From Nocardioides aquaticus (GTDB lineage: Bacteria > Actinomycetota > Actinomycetes > Propionibacteriales > Nocardioidaceae): a DNA stretch of 64,000 bases. Of the stretch, positions 16,669-26,406 are shown in pieces. Position 1 is the stretch's first letter. Every line of letters starts with the position of its first letter. Where the stretch lies: contig NZ_CP075371.1 of NCBI RefSeq assembly GCF_018459925.1, forward strand, positions 3,720,001 to 3,784,000. Direction: 5' to 3'. Below the pieces are notes generated by a model. That model saw only the letters and a list, made by a program, of their open reading frames with translations. It did not search any database and was not told the origin of the DNA. The position numbers were made by a program, and so were the translations under genes.

Positions 16669-16685
16669 CCGGGCAGGATCGGGTC

Positions 16686-17597
16686 ATGAGCACCTGGACC
16701 GCCCGCGACATCCCCGACCTCTCCGGCCTCACCGCCGTGGTGACCGGCGCCAACACGGGCCTGGGCAAGGAGACCGCGCGCGAGCTGGCCCGCCGCGGCG
16801 CCCTGGTCGAGCTGGCCGTCCGCGACGAGGCCAAGGGCCGCGCGGCCGCCGAGGAGGTCCGCGCCGACGTGCCCGGTGCGGACCTGCACGTGCAGCGTCT
16901 CGACGTCGCCTCGCTGGCCTCCGTGCGCGCCGCCGCCGAGGAGCTGCGCGGGCGGCACGAGCGGATCGACCTGCTCGTCAACAACGCCGGCGTCATGTAC
17001 ACCCCCCGCTCGACCACGGAGGACGGCTTCGAGCTCCAGCTCGGCACCAACCACCTCGGCCACGTCGCCCTGACCGCGCTGCTCCTCGACCGGCTGCTCG
17101 CCGCCCCGGCCGCCCGGGTGGTCGCGGTGAGCAGCGTCGCGCACAAGATCCGCTCGCGGATCGACTTCGACGACCTCGCCTTCGAGCAGGACTACGACCG
17201 GGTGGCGGCGTACGGCCGCTCGAAGCTGGCGAACCTGCTGTTCGCCTACCGGCTCGACGCGCTGCTCCGCGCCGCGGGCGCCCCCGCGGTCGCGCTCGCC
17301 GCGCACCCGGGCGTCTCGGACACCGAGCTGACCCGCCACAGCCCCGGCCCGCTGCGGCTCGGCGCCCGGCTCGGAGGACGGTTCCTCAACTCCGCCGCGG
17401 TCGGCGCCCTGGCCACGCTGCGTGCCGCCACCGACCCGGACGCCCGGGGCGGGGAGCTCTACGGCCCGCGCGGTCCCGGCGAGGCCGTGGGCCACCCGGT
17501 ACGCGTGCTGTCGACCGAGGCCTCGCACGACGGCGCGACGCAGCGCCGGCTGTGGGACGTCTCCTGCGAGCTGACCGGGGTGTCGTTCGACCTCTGA
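16686..17597 (+). CDS. short-chain dehydrogenase/reductase
   Basis: A 303-residue Rossmann oxidoreductase. Cofactor motif is TGANTGLGKETARELARRG (about residues 20-38), NNAG follows in LLVNNAGVMYT, the catalytic Ser is in VVAVSSVAHK and the Tyr/Lys pair in YGRSKLAN. The overall pattern matches the retinol dehydrogenase-like/WW-domain oxidoreductase-like SDRs common in actinobacteria. NADPH preference is suggested by the basic residues after the second strand (VRDEAKGRAAA). It follows the TetR gene. Substrate unknown. Confidence 0.88.
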   Translation: MSTWTARDIPDLSGLTAVVTGANTGLGKETARELARRGALVELAVRDEAKGRAAAEEVRADVPGADLHVQRLDVASLASVRAAAEELRGRHERIDLLVNNAGVMYTPRSTTEDGFELQLGTNHLGHVALTALLLDRLLAAPAARVVAVSSVAHKIRSRIDFDDLAFEQDYDRVAAYGRSKLANLLFAYRLDALLRAAGAPAVALAAHPGVSDTELTRHSPGPLRLGARLGGRFLNSAAVGALATLRAATDPDARGGELYGPRGPGEAVGHPVRVLSTEASHDGATQRRLWDVSCELTGVSFDL

Positions 17598-17622
17598 GGG
17601 CGCCTCCGGCGGCGCGGCGCGC

Positions 17623-18300
17623 TCAGGCGGCGAAGACGCAGAACTCGTTGCCCTCGGGGTCGGCCAGGACGGTCCACCCGGGGGTGTCCCACCGGTGCGT
17701 GGCGCCGAGCAGCACCAGCTCGTCGCGGTCGCCGACGAGGTCCCAGTGCACCCGGTTCGGCGTGACCTTGGCCTCGGGGACCGGGACGAAGTCGAGGGTC
17801 AGCCGGTCGTCCGGGCCGGCGCCCTCGAGCGTCGCGTACCCCTCGTCGGCGTGGTGCACCGGTTCGACCCCGAGCACCCTGCCCCACCAGGCCGCCTGCG
17901 CGAACGGGTCGCGGCAGTCGACCACCACGCCGTGCAGGCGGTAGGCCGGCGGCTCGTCGCGCACGAACACGCAGAACTCACCGCCCTCGGGGTCGGCCAT
18001 CACGGTCCAGCCGAACCCGGACTCCTCCGCCGGCAGCACGACACGGGCGCCCAGCGCCTCCACCTCGGCCACCGAGCCGGCGTCGACGTCGAGGTGCAGG
18101 CGGTGCTTGACCCGCCTCGGCGTCGTCGTCGGGTTCACCCACACGCGGTGCCCGTCGGTGGGGCCGACCAGCGACACCGGCCCCGGCGTGGACGGGGAGG
18201 CGTCGGGGTCGACCTCGAGCCCGATCACCGCCGCCCAGAACGCGCCCAGGGCGGCAGGGTCGTCGGCGTCCAGGCAGAGGTCCTTCCAGCGCGCGGTCAC
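17623..18300 (-). CDS. two-domain VOC (glyoxalase-like) protein
   Basis: A 225-residue protein made of two repeated VOC half-modules. Each ends with the same pattern: GWTVMADPEGGEFCVF at about residues 97-112 and GWTVLADPEGNEFCVF at the C-terminus. The Glu of PEG-x-EF is the conserved metal/fold residue. No specific resistance or dioxygenase motif is seen, so the substrate is open. The GTG start is four bases after the ileS stop, so it is probably the second gene of the T-box-controlled ileS transcript. Confidence 0.82.
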   Translation of the reverse strand: MTARWKDLCLDADDPAALGAFWAAVIGLEVDPDASPSTPGPVSLVGPTDGHRVWVNPTTTPRRVKHRLHLDVDAGSVAEVEALGARVVLPAEESGFGWTVMADPEGGEFCVFVRDEPPAYRLHGVVVDCRDPFAQAAWWGRVLGVEPVHHADEGYATLEGAGPDDRLTLDFVPVPEAKVTPNRVHWDLVGDRDELVLLGATHRWDTPGWTVLADPEGNEFCVFAA

Positions 18301-18304
18301 CGGG

Positions 18305-21300
18305 TCAGGCTGCCACCCGCGCCACCGTCACCGCCAGGGTCCCGCCGGGCACCAGGTCGACCGAGGTCGCCAGGGTCTCCCCCGCGAGCAGGTCGGCGTG
18401 CGTGCGCGCCGCGGCCAGCTGGTCGTCGGGGCCGGTGAGCGTCAGCGCGATCCGGTCCGAGACCTCCAGGCCGGCGTCGCGACGGGCCTGCTGCACCGCG
18501 CGGACCAGGTCGCGGGCCACGCCCTCGGCGGCCAGCTCGGGCGTGACCGCGGTGTCGAGCACCACGAACCCGGCGACCCCGCCGCCGACCATCGCCACCA
18601 CGGCGTCGTCGTCGGTGGAGCCGGCGACCGTCTCCAGGGCGTACTCGCCCTCGAGGAGCGCCAGGCCCCCGGCCACCACCGAGCCGTCCTCGGCCACCGA
18701 CCAGTCGCCGGACTTCGCGGCGCGGATCGCGACCTGGACGTCCTTGCCGAGCCGCGGCCCGGCGGCACGCGCGTGGACGGTCAGCCGCTGGTCGACGCCG
18801 TACGACGCCGCCTCCGGGTCGTCCGCGGCGAGGAACCGGACCAGCTTGACGTTGACCTCGTCGGCCACGATCGCCTCGAAGCCGCCCAGCGCGGCCGGGT
18901 CGGGCACGACCACGGTCAGGGTGGCCAGCGGCAGCCGGTTGCGCAGCCCGGCGGCCTTGCGCAGCGCCGACGTCGTCGAGCAGACCTCGCGCACGGTGTC
19001 CATCGCCGCGACCAGCGCGTCGTCGGCCGGCAGCTCGTCGAGCGCGGGCCAGTCGCTCAGGTGCACCGAGCGGCCGCCGGTCAGGCCGCGCCAGACCTCC
19101 TCGGTGGTCAGCGGCAGCAGCGGTGCGGTCACCCGGCAGACGGTCTCCAGCACCGTCCACAGCGTGTCGAAGGCCCCGGTCTCGAGGTCGGTGCCGCTGG
19201 CCCAGAACCGCTCGCGCGAGCGCCGGACGTACCAGTTGGTGAGCACGTCGATGAACGAGCGCGTGGCGTCGCAGGCCTCGGCGACGGCGTAGTCGTCCAG
19301 GGCCGTGGTCATCTGCGCGACCCACTGCCGCGTCTTGGCCAGCAGGTAGCGGTCGAGCGGGTCGGTCGAGGTCGTCGAGCGGGACGCCTCGTAGCCGGCG
19401 GCGTTGGCGTAGAGGCTGAAGAAGTACCAGGTGTTCCACAGCGGGATCAGCACCTGGCGCACCGAGTCGCGGATGCCCTGCTCGGTGACCACCAGGTTGC
19501 CGCCGCGCAGGATCGGGCTCGACATCAGGAACCAGCGCATCGCGTCGGCGCCGTCGCGGTCGAAGACCTCGCTGACGTCCGGGTAGTTGCGCAGCGACTT
19601 GCTCATCTTCTGCCCGTCCGAGCCCAGCACGATGCCGTGGCTGACGCAGGCCGAGAAGGCGGGGCGGTCGAACAGTGCGGTGGCCAGCACGTGCAGCGTG
19701 TAGAACCAGCCGCGGGTCTGTCCGATGTACTCGGTGATGAAGTCGCCCGGGAAGTGGCCCTGGAGGACGTCGGTGCCGTCGAACCAGTCGGCGTTCTCGA
19801 ACGGGTAGTGCACCTGGGCGAAGCTCATCGACCCGGAGTCGAACCACACGTCGAGCACGTCGGCCACGCGCCGCATCGAGCTCTGGCCCTCCGCAGGGCT
19901 CCGCGGGTCGTCCGGGTTGGGCCGGACCAGCTCGTCGACGAAGGGACGGTGCAGGTCGGGGTTGCCGTCACGGTCGCGCGGCAGCCGGCCGAAGTCGCGC
20001 TCGATCTCCTCGAAGGAGCCGTAGACGTCCAGCCGGGGGTACGCCGGGTCGTCGCTCTTCCACACCGGCACCGGGCTGCCCCAGAAACGGTTGCGGGTGA
20101 TCGACCAGTCGCGGGCGTTCTCCAGCCACTTGCCGAACTGGCCGTCGCGGATGTGCTCGGGCACCCACCGGACCTGCTGGTTGAGCTCGACCATCCGGTC
20201 CTTGAACGCGGTCACCTCGACGAACCAGGAGGAGACGCCCTTGTAGATCAGCGGCTCGCGGCAGCGCCAGCAGTGCGGGTAGGAGTGGTCGTAGGTCTCG
20301 CGGCGCAGCAGGACCGTTCCCGGGCTCACCGACCCGCTGGGCGCGCGGTCCTCACCGGTCCCGAGGGTCGCCGCCCGGAGGTGGTCGATGACGTGCGGGT
20401 TGGCGTCGAAGACGTTCATCCCGGCGTAGTCGTCGACCGGCGCCTTGAACCGGCCGTCCTTGCCGACCGGCATCACGGCCTCGATGCCCTCGCGGTCGGT
20501 GACCTCCTTGTCGACCTCGCCGAACGCGCCGGCGGTGTGCACGACCCCGGTGCCGTCGGTGGTGGTCACGGCGTCGTCGGCGGCGACCACGCGGAAGGCG
20601 TTCTCGTGGCCGGCGTAGTAGCTGAACGGCGGGGTGTAGGTCAGCCCGACCAGGTCGGCGCCCCGGTGGCGCGAGAGCACCTCGGGCTCGTCGCCCAGCT
20701 CGCGGGCGTAGGCGGGGAGTCGCGCCTCGGCGAGCAGGTAGCGCTCGGGCAGGCCGGTGGCCTCGGACGCCACGACGACGTAGTCGATGTCCGAGCCGAC
20801 CATCACGGCGAGGTTCGAGGGCAGGGTCCAGGGCGTGGTCGTCCAGATCAGGATCTTCACGCCGCCCAGCGGGTCGGCCTCGTCGCGGCCGTGGAGCGTG
20901 TAGCCGACGGTGACCGCGGGGTCCTGGCGGTTGCGGTAGGTCTCCTCGTCCATCCGCAGCTCGTGCGCGGACAGCGGGGTCTCGTCGTTCCAGCAGTAGG
21001 GCAGGACGCGGAAGCCCTCGTAGACCAGGCCCTGGTCGTGCAGCCGCTTGAAGGCCCAGATCACCGACTCCATGTAGTCGGGGTTCATCGTGCGGTAGTC
21101 GTTCTCGAAGTCGACCCAGCGGGCCTGGCGGGTGACGTAGTCGCGCCACTCGCCGGTGTACTTCATCACCGACGCCCGGCAGGCGTCGTTGAACTTCTCG
21201 ACCCCGAGCTCGAGGATCTCCTCGGTGGTCTTGATGCCGTTCAGGCGCATCGCCTCGAGCTCGGCCGGCAGCCCGTGGGTGTCCCAGCCGAAGCGGCGCT

Positions 21301-21598
21301 CGACGCGCTTGCCGCGCATCGTCTGGTAGCGCGGCACGAGGTCCTTGACGTAGCCGGTGAGCAGGTGGCCGTAGTGGGGCAGGCCGTTGGCGAACGGCGG
21401 GCCGTCGTAGAAGACGAACTCGTCGGAGCCGTCGGCGCCGGCGTCGCGCGCGTCGATGCTGGCCTGGAAGGTGCCGTCCGCGGCCCAGTAGGCCAGCACC
21501 CGCTCCTCGATCGCGGGGAAGCGCGGGCTCGAGGGCACCCCGGCCGGACCGCCCGCGTCGGGGCCGGTGGCGTCGTGCGAGACGAGGGGGTAGGTCAT
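18305..21598 (-). CDS. ileS: isoleucyl-tRNA synthetase, type 2 (eukaryote-like)
   Basis: A 1097-residue class I tRNA synthetase. The HIGH-type motif is [16 protein letters not shown] (residues 63-78) and KMSKS is at 664-668 ([14 protein letters not shown]). The CP1 editing domain lies between, and a C-terminal anticodon-binding region plus the extended tail ([20 protein letters not shown]) follow. The length above 1000 and the [16 protein letters not shown] form mark the type-2 class, which is typical of actinobacteria and is usually less sensitive to mupirocin. Expression is controlled by the T-box leader upstream. Confidence 0.96.
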   Translation of the reverse strand: MTYPLVSHDATGPDAGGPAGVPSSPRFPAIEERVLAYWAADGTFQASIDARDAGADGSDEFVFYDGPPFANGLPHYGHLLTGYVKDLVPRYQTMRGKRVERRFGWDTHGLPAELEAMRLNGIKTTEEILELGVEKFNDACRASVMKYTGEWRDYVTRQARWVDFENDYRTMNPDYMESVIWAFKRLHDQGLVYEGFRVLPYCWNDETPLSAHELRMDEETYRNRQDPAVTVGYTLHGRDEADPLGGVKILIWTTTPWTLPSNLAVMVGSDIDYVVVASEATGLPERYLLAEARLPAYARELGDEPEVLSRHRGADLVGLTYTPPFSYYAGHENAFRVVAADDAVTTTDGTGVVHTAGAFGEVDKEVTDREGIEAVMPVGKDGRFKAPVDDYAGMNVFDANPHVIDHLRAATLGTGEDRAPSGSVSPGTVLLRRETYDHSYPHCWRCREPLIYKGVSSWFVEVTAFKDRMVELNQQVRWVPEHIRDGQFGKWLENARDWSITRNRFWGSPVPVWKSDDPAYPRLDVYGSFEEIERDFGRLPRDRDGNPDLHRPFVDELVRPNPDDPRSPAEGQSSMRRVADVLDVWFDSGSMSFAQVHYPFENADWFDGTDVLQGHFPGDFITEYIGQTRGWFYTLHVLATALFDRPAFSACVSHGIVLGSDGQKMSKSLRNYPDVSEVFDRDGADAMRWFLMSSPILRGGNLVVTEQGIRDSVRQVLIPLWNTWYFFSLYANAAGYEASRSTTSTDPLDRYLLAKTRQWVAQMTTALDDYAVAEACDATRSFIDVLTNWYVRRSRERFWASGTDLETGAFDTLWTVLETVCRVTAPLLPLTTEEVWRGLTGGRSVHLSDWPALDELPADDALVAAMDTVREVCSTTSALRKAAGLRNRLPLATLTVVVPDPAALGGFEAIVADEVNVKLVRFLAADDPEAASYGVDQRLTVHARAAGPRLGKDVQVAIRAAKSGDWSVAEDGSVVAGGLALLEGEYALETVAGSTDDDAVVAMVGGGVAGFVVLDTAVTPELAAEGVARDLVRAVQQARRDAGLEVSDRIALTLTGPDDQLAAARTHADLLAGETLATSVDLVPGGTLAVTVARVAA

Positions 21599-21800
21599 GG
21601 GTGGCTCTCCTGCGGGCGTCGGCGTCGTGCGAGGACGACGTCTGCCGCGGTACCACCTCGCTTGCCCCTCCCCCGGGTGCCCGGGGACGGAGCCACTCTG
21701 TGCGGCTGTGACGGGCCCACCCGTCCGGTTCTACTGAGCGCTCCCGCGCCGTTCTTCCGGAGGCTCGCCGCTGATGACGGCTCGAACGCCTGTGGGGTCA
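21599..21800 (-). ncRNA. translational T-box riboswitch of ileS
   Basis: The leader of ileS carries the T-box core GGTGGTACCGCGG at 21645-21657. Its TGGT should pair with the 3' end of uncharged tRNA, with the variable base U matching an A discriminator. An ATC isoleucine specifier candidate is at 21773-21775, within CATCAGCGGCGAGCC. Between them is CAGTAGAACCGGACGGG, resembling the stem II/linker of actinobacterial ileS T-boxes. The ribosome site (AGGAG) lies just downstream of a CGTCGT/ACGACG hairpin, fitting the actinobacterial type that acts on translation initiation. The 5' limit is approximate. Confidence 0.88.
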
Positions 21801-21815
21801 GCGTACGGCGGTCGC

Positions 21816-22418
21816 TCAGCGGCGGTCCAACCAGGCCAGCGCACGCACCGCGGCGTCGTCGGCCGTGAGGTCGGTGTTGTCGAGGCGCAGGTGGGCCCCG
21901 CCGGTGGCCGTGATCGCCGCGATCACCGCGTCCGCCGCCGACGGGTGGTCGGGGTCGGTGGCCATCCGCCACTGCTGGTCGATCTCGCGGACGTGCGCGT
22001 CGGACCAGGCCAGGTCGGCCTTCGACGGCTTGGCGGCGATCCGGTCGGCGCCGGTGTTGCGGGCCAGGCGGGTGCCCAGGTCCGCGGTCAGCTCCAGGAC
22101 GGAGACCGGGAGGCCGGCGTCGAGGTAGGGCCGGACCAGGGCGCTGACGACCACGGCGTCCTCCTCGAGGTCGACGGCCCAGACGAAGGTGAAGACCAGC
22201 CGGGTGCCCGACCGCGCGGCCTCCTCGACCACCCGTCGCCGGAACTCCTCGTTCAGGACCGTGAACGCCGGGGTGCCGTGGCCGAAGACCTCGATCAGCG
22301 GCTCGATCGTGTGGTGGTTGTGGAACAGCCGGAAGTCGCTGCGGGCGCAGAGCGCCCGCCCGACGGTCATCTTGCCCACGGCCGGCGGGCCCGTCACCAG
22401 CAGCAGCTCGCCCGTCAT
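21816..22418 (-). CDS. small P-loop kinase-like protein
   Basis: A 200-residue AAA/shikimate-kinase-like protein. Walker A is LLVTGPPAVGKMTVGRAL at the N-terminus; FHNHHTIEPL follows, as do VVEEAARSGTRLVFTFVWAV (second strand and Walker B-like) and a C-terminal RLDNTDLTADDA. The fold resembles adenylate-kinase-type enzymes that phosphorylate small molecules. The substrate is unknown. The gene ends just upstream of the ileS T-box leader on the same strand. Alternatives are gluconate-kinase-like or nucleotide-kinase-like activity. Confidence 0.75.
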   Translation of the reverse strand: MTGELLLVTGPPAVGKMTVGRALCARSDFRLFHNHHTIEPLIEVFGHGTPAFTVLNEEFRRRVVEEAARSGTRLVFTFVWAVDLEEDAVVVSALVRPYLDAGLPVSVLELTADLGTRLARNTGADRIAAKPSKADLAWSDAHVREIDQQWRMATDPDHPSAADAVIAAITATGGAHLRLDNTDLTADDAAVRALAWLDRR

Positions 22419-22428
22419 GGGCCGGACG

Positions 22429-22812
22429 CTAGCCGGACGGGGGCTGCTCGCGCAGCAGGTGGAGCAGGTGGTGGGTGGCGGGGCGCCCGGGGCCGCCGGT
22501 GCGGACCAGCGCGTACCGGCGCACCCCTCCGCTGCCGTGCAGGTCGAGCACGGTGCGGCGGTCGGTGCGGTCCACCAGCTCCCACCAGCCGTGGTCGGCG
22601 ATGCTCTTGTGCTCGTCGGCGTAGGTCGCGTGGTCGAGGTCGTGGTCGGGCACGGCGATCGCGAGCCGGTCGGCGCCGGGGTCGGTGGGGAGACCCTTGG
22701 GCAGCGCCCAGGACCGCAGCACGCCGCCCTCCTCGAGGCGGAGGTCGTGGTGCAGGCGGGGACGCTCGTGGCGGTGGAGCACGAAGACGGGGCGGCCGGC
22801 GGGGTCGGGCAC
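22429..22812 (-). CDS. stand-alone LigD-type 3'-phosphoesterase domain protein
   Basis: A 127-residue protein equal to the phosphoesterase module of bacterial NHEJ ligase LigD. FVLHRHERPRLHHDLRLEEG carries the conserved His-x-x-Arg-Leu-His-x-Asp-x-Arg metal-site pattern, VLRSWALPKGLPTDPGADRL follows, and AIAVPDHDLDHATY holds the later His. LigD phosphoesterase heals 3'-phosphate or ribonucleotide ends. No ligase or polymerase domain, and no ku gene, is in the window. Such single-domain proteins are known; they may act in end healing or simply remain uncharacterised. The GTG start at 22812 is the best of several. Confidence 0.8.
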   Translation of the reverse strand: MPDPAGRPVFVLHRHERPRLHHDLRLEEGGVLRSWALPKGLPTDPGADRLAIAVPDHDLDHATYADEHKSIADHGWWELVDRTDRRTVLDLHGSGGVRRYALVRTGGPGRPATHHLLHLLREQPPSG

Positions 22813-22892
22813 GGCCCCATCCTCCCCGTCCCCCCGCAGCCACCTCGCAGAACCGCGTTGCGTCCGCGGCGCGCAGGGGCCACGGTGGGCGC

Positions 22893-23426
22893 GTGAGCGA
22901 CATGTGGACCACCGACGGGCCCGACCCCCGCGAGGCGACCGGACCGACCCGGGGCGAGAAGGCGTGCGTGGTCGACTACCTGCGCGCCTACCGGTTGACG
23001 CTGGAGATGAAGTGCGAGGGCCTCGACGCCGAGCAGCTGGCGCGGCGCTCGGTGCCGCCGTCGTCGATGTCCCTCCTGGGGCTGGTGCGGCACCTCGCGA
23101 AGGTCGAGCACACCTGGGCACGGCAGTGCCTGGAGGGCCAGGACCTGCCGCGGCTCTACGTCACCGACGACGACCCGGACGCCGACTTCGACGGGGCCGT
23201 GGCCGACGACGCGGTGGTCGCCGAGGCCTGGGAGGCGTGGCGCCGGGAGGTGGCGCACGCCGAGCAGGTGGTGGAGCGGCTGGACGACCTCGGGGCGCTG
23301 GTGTCCTGGCACGGCGACGGGATCGAGGTCCGCGACGTCCTGGTGCACCTCGTCGAGGAGTACGCCCGCCACGTCGGGCACGCCGACCTGCTGCGCGAGT
23401 GCGTCGACGGGCGCACGGGGCAGTGA
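22893..23426 (+). CDS. DinB/DUF664 family protein
   Basis: A 177-residue four-helix protein with a GTG start (SDMWTTDGPD). The family pattern includes LRAYRLTLEMKCEGLDAEQL, SMSLLGLVRHLAKVEHTWAR and DVLVHLVEEYARHVGHADLL. The conserved His residues (HLAKVEH and HVGHADL) form the metal triad of DinB-like mycothiol-dependent enzymes. Members carry out thiol-dependent transfers or isomerisations; mycothiol synthesis (mshB) is encoded in this window. Substrate unknown. It is followed 13 bp later by the APH-like gene. Confidence 0.85.
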   Translation: MSDMWTTDGPDPREATGPTRGEKACVVDYLRAYRLTLEMKCEGLDAEQLARRSVPPSSMSLLGLVRHLAKVEHTWARQCLEGQDLPRLYVTDDDPDADFDGAVADDAVVAEAWEAWRREVAHAEQVVERLDDLGALVSWHGDGIEVRDVLVHLVEEYARHVGHADLLRECVDGRTGQ

Positions 23427-23439
23427 GCCGGGCCCGCCC

Positions 23440-24237
23440 GTGAGCCGCGTCCCGGTGCCGGTGCAGGGCTGGGACAGCGTCACCGAGCTGGTCGGGGAGG
23501 CCGGGAGCGACGACGTCTGGGTGGAGCGGGCACCCCGGCGCCCGGACGTGCGCGCGGCGCTCGAGCACGAGACGCGGTTGCTGCCGCTCCTCGCGCCGCG
23601 GCTCCCGCTCGAGGTGCCGGTCCCGGTGCCGGTGCCGCCCGACGACGACGGCCCGTGGCGGGTCCGGCACCTCCTCGTGCCCGGGGAGCCCGGCGACGCC
23701 GCGACCCTGACGGCACGCGACGGCCGGCGGGTGGGGGTGTTCCTGCGCGCCCTGCACCGGACGCCGCACGAGACCTGCGAGGGCGCCGGCACCACGCCCC
23801 TCGCCGACCCGGCGGTCGTACTGGCGGGGCTGGCCACCGCCGTGCTCCCCCGCCTCCCGGCGGCCCTGGTGGGCCCGGCCGAGGCGCTGCTGGCTCGCGC
23901 GGCCGCCCCGGTCCCGCGGGTGCTGGTGCACGGAGACCTGGGCCCGGCGCACCTGCTGCGCACCGGTGGCCTCGTCACCGGGGTGATCGACTGGACCGAC
24001 GCCCGGCTGGACGACCCCGCGGTCGACCTGGCCTGGGTGCTGCACGGCGCCCCGCCGGAGTTCGCCGCAGGGGTGCAGGAACGCTACGGCCCCACGGACG
24101 CCGCGCTGGCGCGGTCCCGCGACCACCACGCCCTCGGCCCGTGGCACGAGGTCGCCCACGGCGGCGCGACCGGGCAGGAGGCGTACGTCGGGTCGGGCAT
24201 CCAGGGCGTCGTCACCCGGCTGCGCTGGCTAGGCTGA
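23440..24237 (+). CDS. aminoglycoside phosphotransferase-like kinase (APH family)
   Basis: A 265-residue kinase-fold protein with a GTG start. The catalytic loop is VLVHGDLGPAHLLRTGGL and the Mg loop VTGVIDWTDARLDDPAVDLA. The position usually occupied by Asn in HGDLxxxN is His, a variant also seen in other actinobacterial members. The N-lobe is short (EHETRLLPLLAPRL). It probably phosphorylates a small hydroxylated molecule; nothing ties it to antibiotic resistance here. It is cotranscribed with the DinB gene and six bases upstream of dapD. Confidence 0.8.
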   Translation: MSRVPVPVQGWDSVTELVGEAGSDDVWVERAPRRPDVRAALEHETRLLPLLAPRLPLEVPVPVPVPPDDDGPWRVRHLLVPGEPGDAATLTARDGRRVGVFLRALHRTPHETCEGAGTTPLADPAVVLAGLATAVLPRLPAALVGPAEALLARAAAPVPRVLVHGDLGPAHLLRTGGLVTGVIDWTDARLDDPAVDLAWVLHGAPPEFAAGVQERYGPTDAALARSRDHHALGPWHEVAHGGATGQEAYVGSGIQGVVTRLRWLG

Positions 24238-24243
24238 CGCACC

Positions 24244-25260
24244 GTGACCGACGCTTCGATGACGCCCCTGTCCGAGGACCACCCGGACGGGACCGGCACG
24301 GCCGCCGACGGGCCCCGTCCGGACCCCTCCGCCGCCGCGCACGGGCGCGGCCTGGCCACGGTCGCGGCCGACGGGTCCGTGCTGGACGTCTGGTTCCCCG
24401 CCCCCGTGCTCGGCGGGTCCGCGTCCGGGGCGGCCGACCTCGACCTCGACGCGCTGGCCGGCGCCGACGCCGCCCGGGGCGTACGCCTCGAGGTCGTCGA
24501 CGTGGAGATCGCCGACCTCGCCGCGGCGCCGACGAGCACCGAGGACGTCTGGCTGCGCCTGCACCTGCTCTCCCACCGGCTGGTCCGCCCGCACGGACTG
24601 TCGATGGAGGGGGTCTTCGGGCTGCTCACCAACGTGGTGTGGACCTCCGCCGGGCCGTGCGCGGTCGAGGGGTTCGAGCTGACCCGCGCCCGGCTCCGCG
24701 CGGCCGGGCAGCACGTGACGGTCCTCGGGGTGGACAAGTTCCCGCGGATGGTCGACTACGTCGTGCCGGCCGGCGTCCGCGTCGCCGACGCCGACCGGGT
24801 GCGCCTGGGGGCGCACCTCGCAGCGGGTACGACCGTCATGCACGAGGGGTTCGTGAACTTCAACGCCGGCACCCTGGGCGCCTCCATGGTAGAGGGCCGG
24901 GTCTCGGCCGGTGTCGTGGTCGGGGACGGCTCCGACATCGGCGGCGGCGCCTCGATCATGGGCACCCTGTCCGGCGGGGGCACCCAGGTGATCTCGGTCG
25001 GTGAGCGGTGCCTGCTGGGCGCCAACGCCGGGATCGGGATCTCGCTGGGCGACGACTGCGTGGTCGAGGCCGGCTGCTACGTCACCGCGGGCACCAAGGT
25101 GACCGTGGTCGGCGGCGACGAGCCGCGCGTGGTCAAGGCCGTCGAGCTCTCCGGCGTGGACCACCTGCTGTTCCGTCGCAACTCGGTCTCGGGCGCGGTC
25201 GAGGTCGTGGCGCGCGAGGGCGGCGCGCCGGCGCTGAACGCCGCCCTGCACGCCAACTGA
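24244..25260 (+). CDS. dapD: tetrahydrodipicolinate N-succinyltransferase (actinobacterial type)
   Basis: A 338-residue left-handed beta-helix acyltransferase that makes N-succinyl-2-amino-6-ketopimelate, the step before DapC. The helix region has the hexapeptide run [20 protein letters not shown] then [20 protein letters not shown]. The catalytic Glu of the actinobacterial class lies in SMVEGRVS, and the C-terminal [10 protein letters not shown] is seen. The N-terminal extension of about 25 residues ([20 protein letters not shown]) is not conserved, so a later start is possible; GTG 24244 is used. M. tuberculosis DapD (Rv1201c) has the same architecture. Confidence 0.92.
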   Translation: MTDASMTPLSEDHPDGTGTAADGPRPDPSAAAHGRGLATVAADGSVLDVWFPAPVLGGSASGAADLDLDALAGADAARGVRLEVVDVEIADLAAAPTSTEDVWLRLHLLSHRLVRPHGLSMEGVFGLLTNVVWTSAGPCAVEGFELTRARLRAAGQHVTVLGVDKFPRMVDYVVPAGVRVADADRVRLGAHLAAGTTVMHEGFVNFNAGTLGASMVEGRVSAGVVVGDGSDIGGGASIMGTLSGGGTQVISVGERCLLGANAGIGISLGDDCVVEAGCYVTAGTKVTVVGGDEPRVVKAVELSGVDHLLFRRNSVSGAVEVVAREGGAPALNAALHAN

Positions 25261-25297
25261 CCCGGTCGGGCTTGTCCGCGTCGCGGAGGATGGACGC

Positions 25298-26296
25298 ATG
25301 ACCACCAGGAGCGCCGCCGCGGCCCGTCGCCGCGGCGTCGTGGCCGGCGTGCTCGGCCTCGCCGTGCTCGGGACGGCCACCGTCGTCGGCTGGGACGCGC
25401 TCCGCGGGAGCTCGGTGCTGCCCGGCTCCGCGCAGTGCACGGCCGTCGTCGACGGCCACGAGGTCGGCCTGGACGCGGAGCAGGCCGAGAACGCCGCCCT
25501 GATCACGGCGATCTCCGTCCGGCGCGGGATGCCGGCCCGGGCGGCCTCCATCGCGCTGGCCACGGCGTACCAGGAGTCCGACCTCTACAACGTCGAGTTC
25601 GGCGACCGGGACTCCCTCGGGCTCTTCCAGCAGCGGCCCTCGCAGGGGTGGGGCACCGAGGAACAGGTCCTGGACCCGGTCTACAGCACCAACGCCTTCT
25701 ACGACGCGCTCGTCGACGTCGACGGCTACGAGGGACTCGAGATCACCGTGGCCGCGCAGGAGGTGCAGCGCTCGGGGTTCCCGAACGCCTACTCCGACCA
25801 CGAGCTCGACGCCCGGGCGCTCGCCTCCGCGCTGACCGGCAACTCCCGCGCCTCCTTCACCTGCGAGACCGACGACGACGCCGAGCCGGCCAGCAGCCAG
25901 CTCACCGGCGTCGGCCTCACCCCGCGGGCCGAGACCGTGCGCCAGGAGCTGGTGGCCGTCTTCGGCGAGGACCTGGCCCTGGGCGGGTACGCCCCCGAGG
26001 GCGTCTCGACCGGCCACATGGAGGGCTCGGCCCACTACTCCGGCCGCGCGGTGGACGTGTTCGTGCGCCCGATCAGCGAGGACAACAAGACCCGGGGCTG
26101 GGCGATCGCGCACTACCTGGTGGCCCAGGCCGACCGCCTGGACGTCGACACCGTCATCTTCGACGGACGGATCTGGACCACCCGGCGCTCCGACGAGGGC
26201 TGGCGGGACTACGACGTCGACACCTCCGACGTCGACGGGGCGACCGCGGCCATCCTCGAGCACCGCGACCACGTGCACGTCGACGTGGCGGAGTAG
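25298..26296 (+). CDS. membrane-anchored putative cell-wall hydrolase-like protein
   Basis: A 332-residue protein with a basic N-terminus and one membrane span (VVAGVLGLAVLGTATVVGWD). The middle region (ISVRRGMPARAASIALATAY then QESDLYNVEFGDRDSLGLFQQRPSQGWG) looks like a lytic transglycosylase-type fold with a QES catalytic-Glu candidate. The C-terminal part (GHMEGSAHYSGRAVDVFVRP and EHRDHVHVDVAE) is the ARB_07466-like domain with conserved His/Asp residues of peptidase M15/MepA-like hydrolases. A peptidoglycan role is therefore likely. Similar proteins are often misnamed heavy-metal transporter. Confidence 0.75.
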   Translation: MTTRSAAAARRRGVVAGVLGLAVLGTATVVGWDALRGSSVLPGSAQCTAVVDGHEVGLDAEQAENAALITAISVRRGMPARAASIALATAYQESDLYNVEFGDRDSLGLFQQRPSQGWGTEEQVLDPVYSTNAFYDALVDVDGYEGLEITVAAQEVQRSGFPNAYSDHELDARALASALTGNSRASFTCETDDDAEPASSQLTGVGLTPRAETVRQELVAVFGEDLALGGYAPEGVSTGHMEGSAHYSGRAVDVFVRPISEDNKTRGWAIAHYLVAQADRLDVDTVIFDGRIWTTRRSDEGWRDYDVDTSDVDGATAAILEHRDHVHVDVAE

Positions 26297-26340
26297 GCCG
26301 GCCCGGGTGTGGGAAGCGCACCGAGGCGCTCCCCGGGCCT

Positions 26341-26359
26341 CTGCGCCACCCCGGCGCAG
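26341..26359. terminator. short hairpin between converging genes
   Basis: CTGCGCC pairs with GGCGCAG across five bases, between the converging hydrolase-like gene and dapC. It could stop transcription from either side. No U-tract is present. Confidence 0.45.
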
Positions 26360-26406
26360 CGGCAGCACTGCTCTGCGGCCTTCGGCACCGATCCGGGCGC
26401 AGCCGG

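Noticed and set aside
18107..21868. 1253-codon open frame antisense to ileS
   Set aside because: It is the exact antisense of conserved tRNA synthetase codons; the composition is typical of a shadow frame (Val/Gly/Arg-rich).
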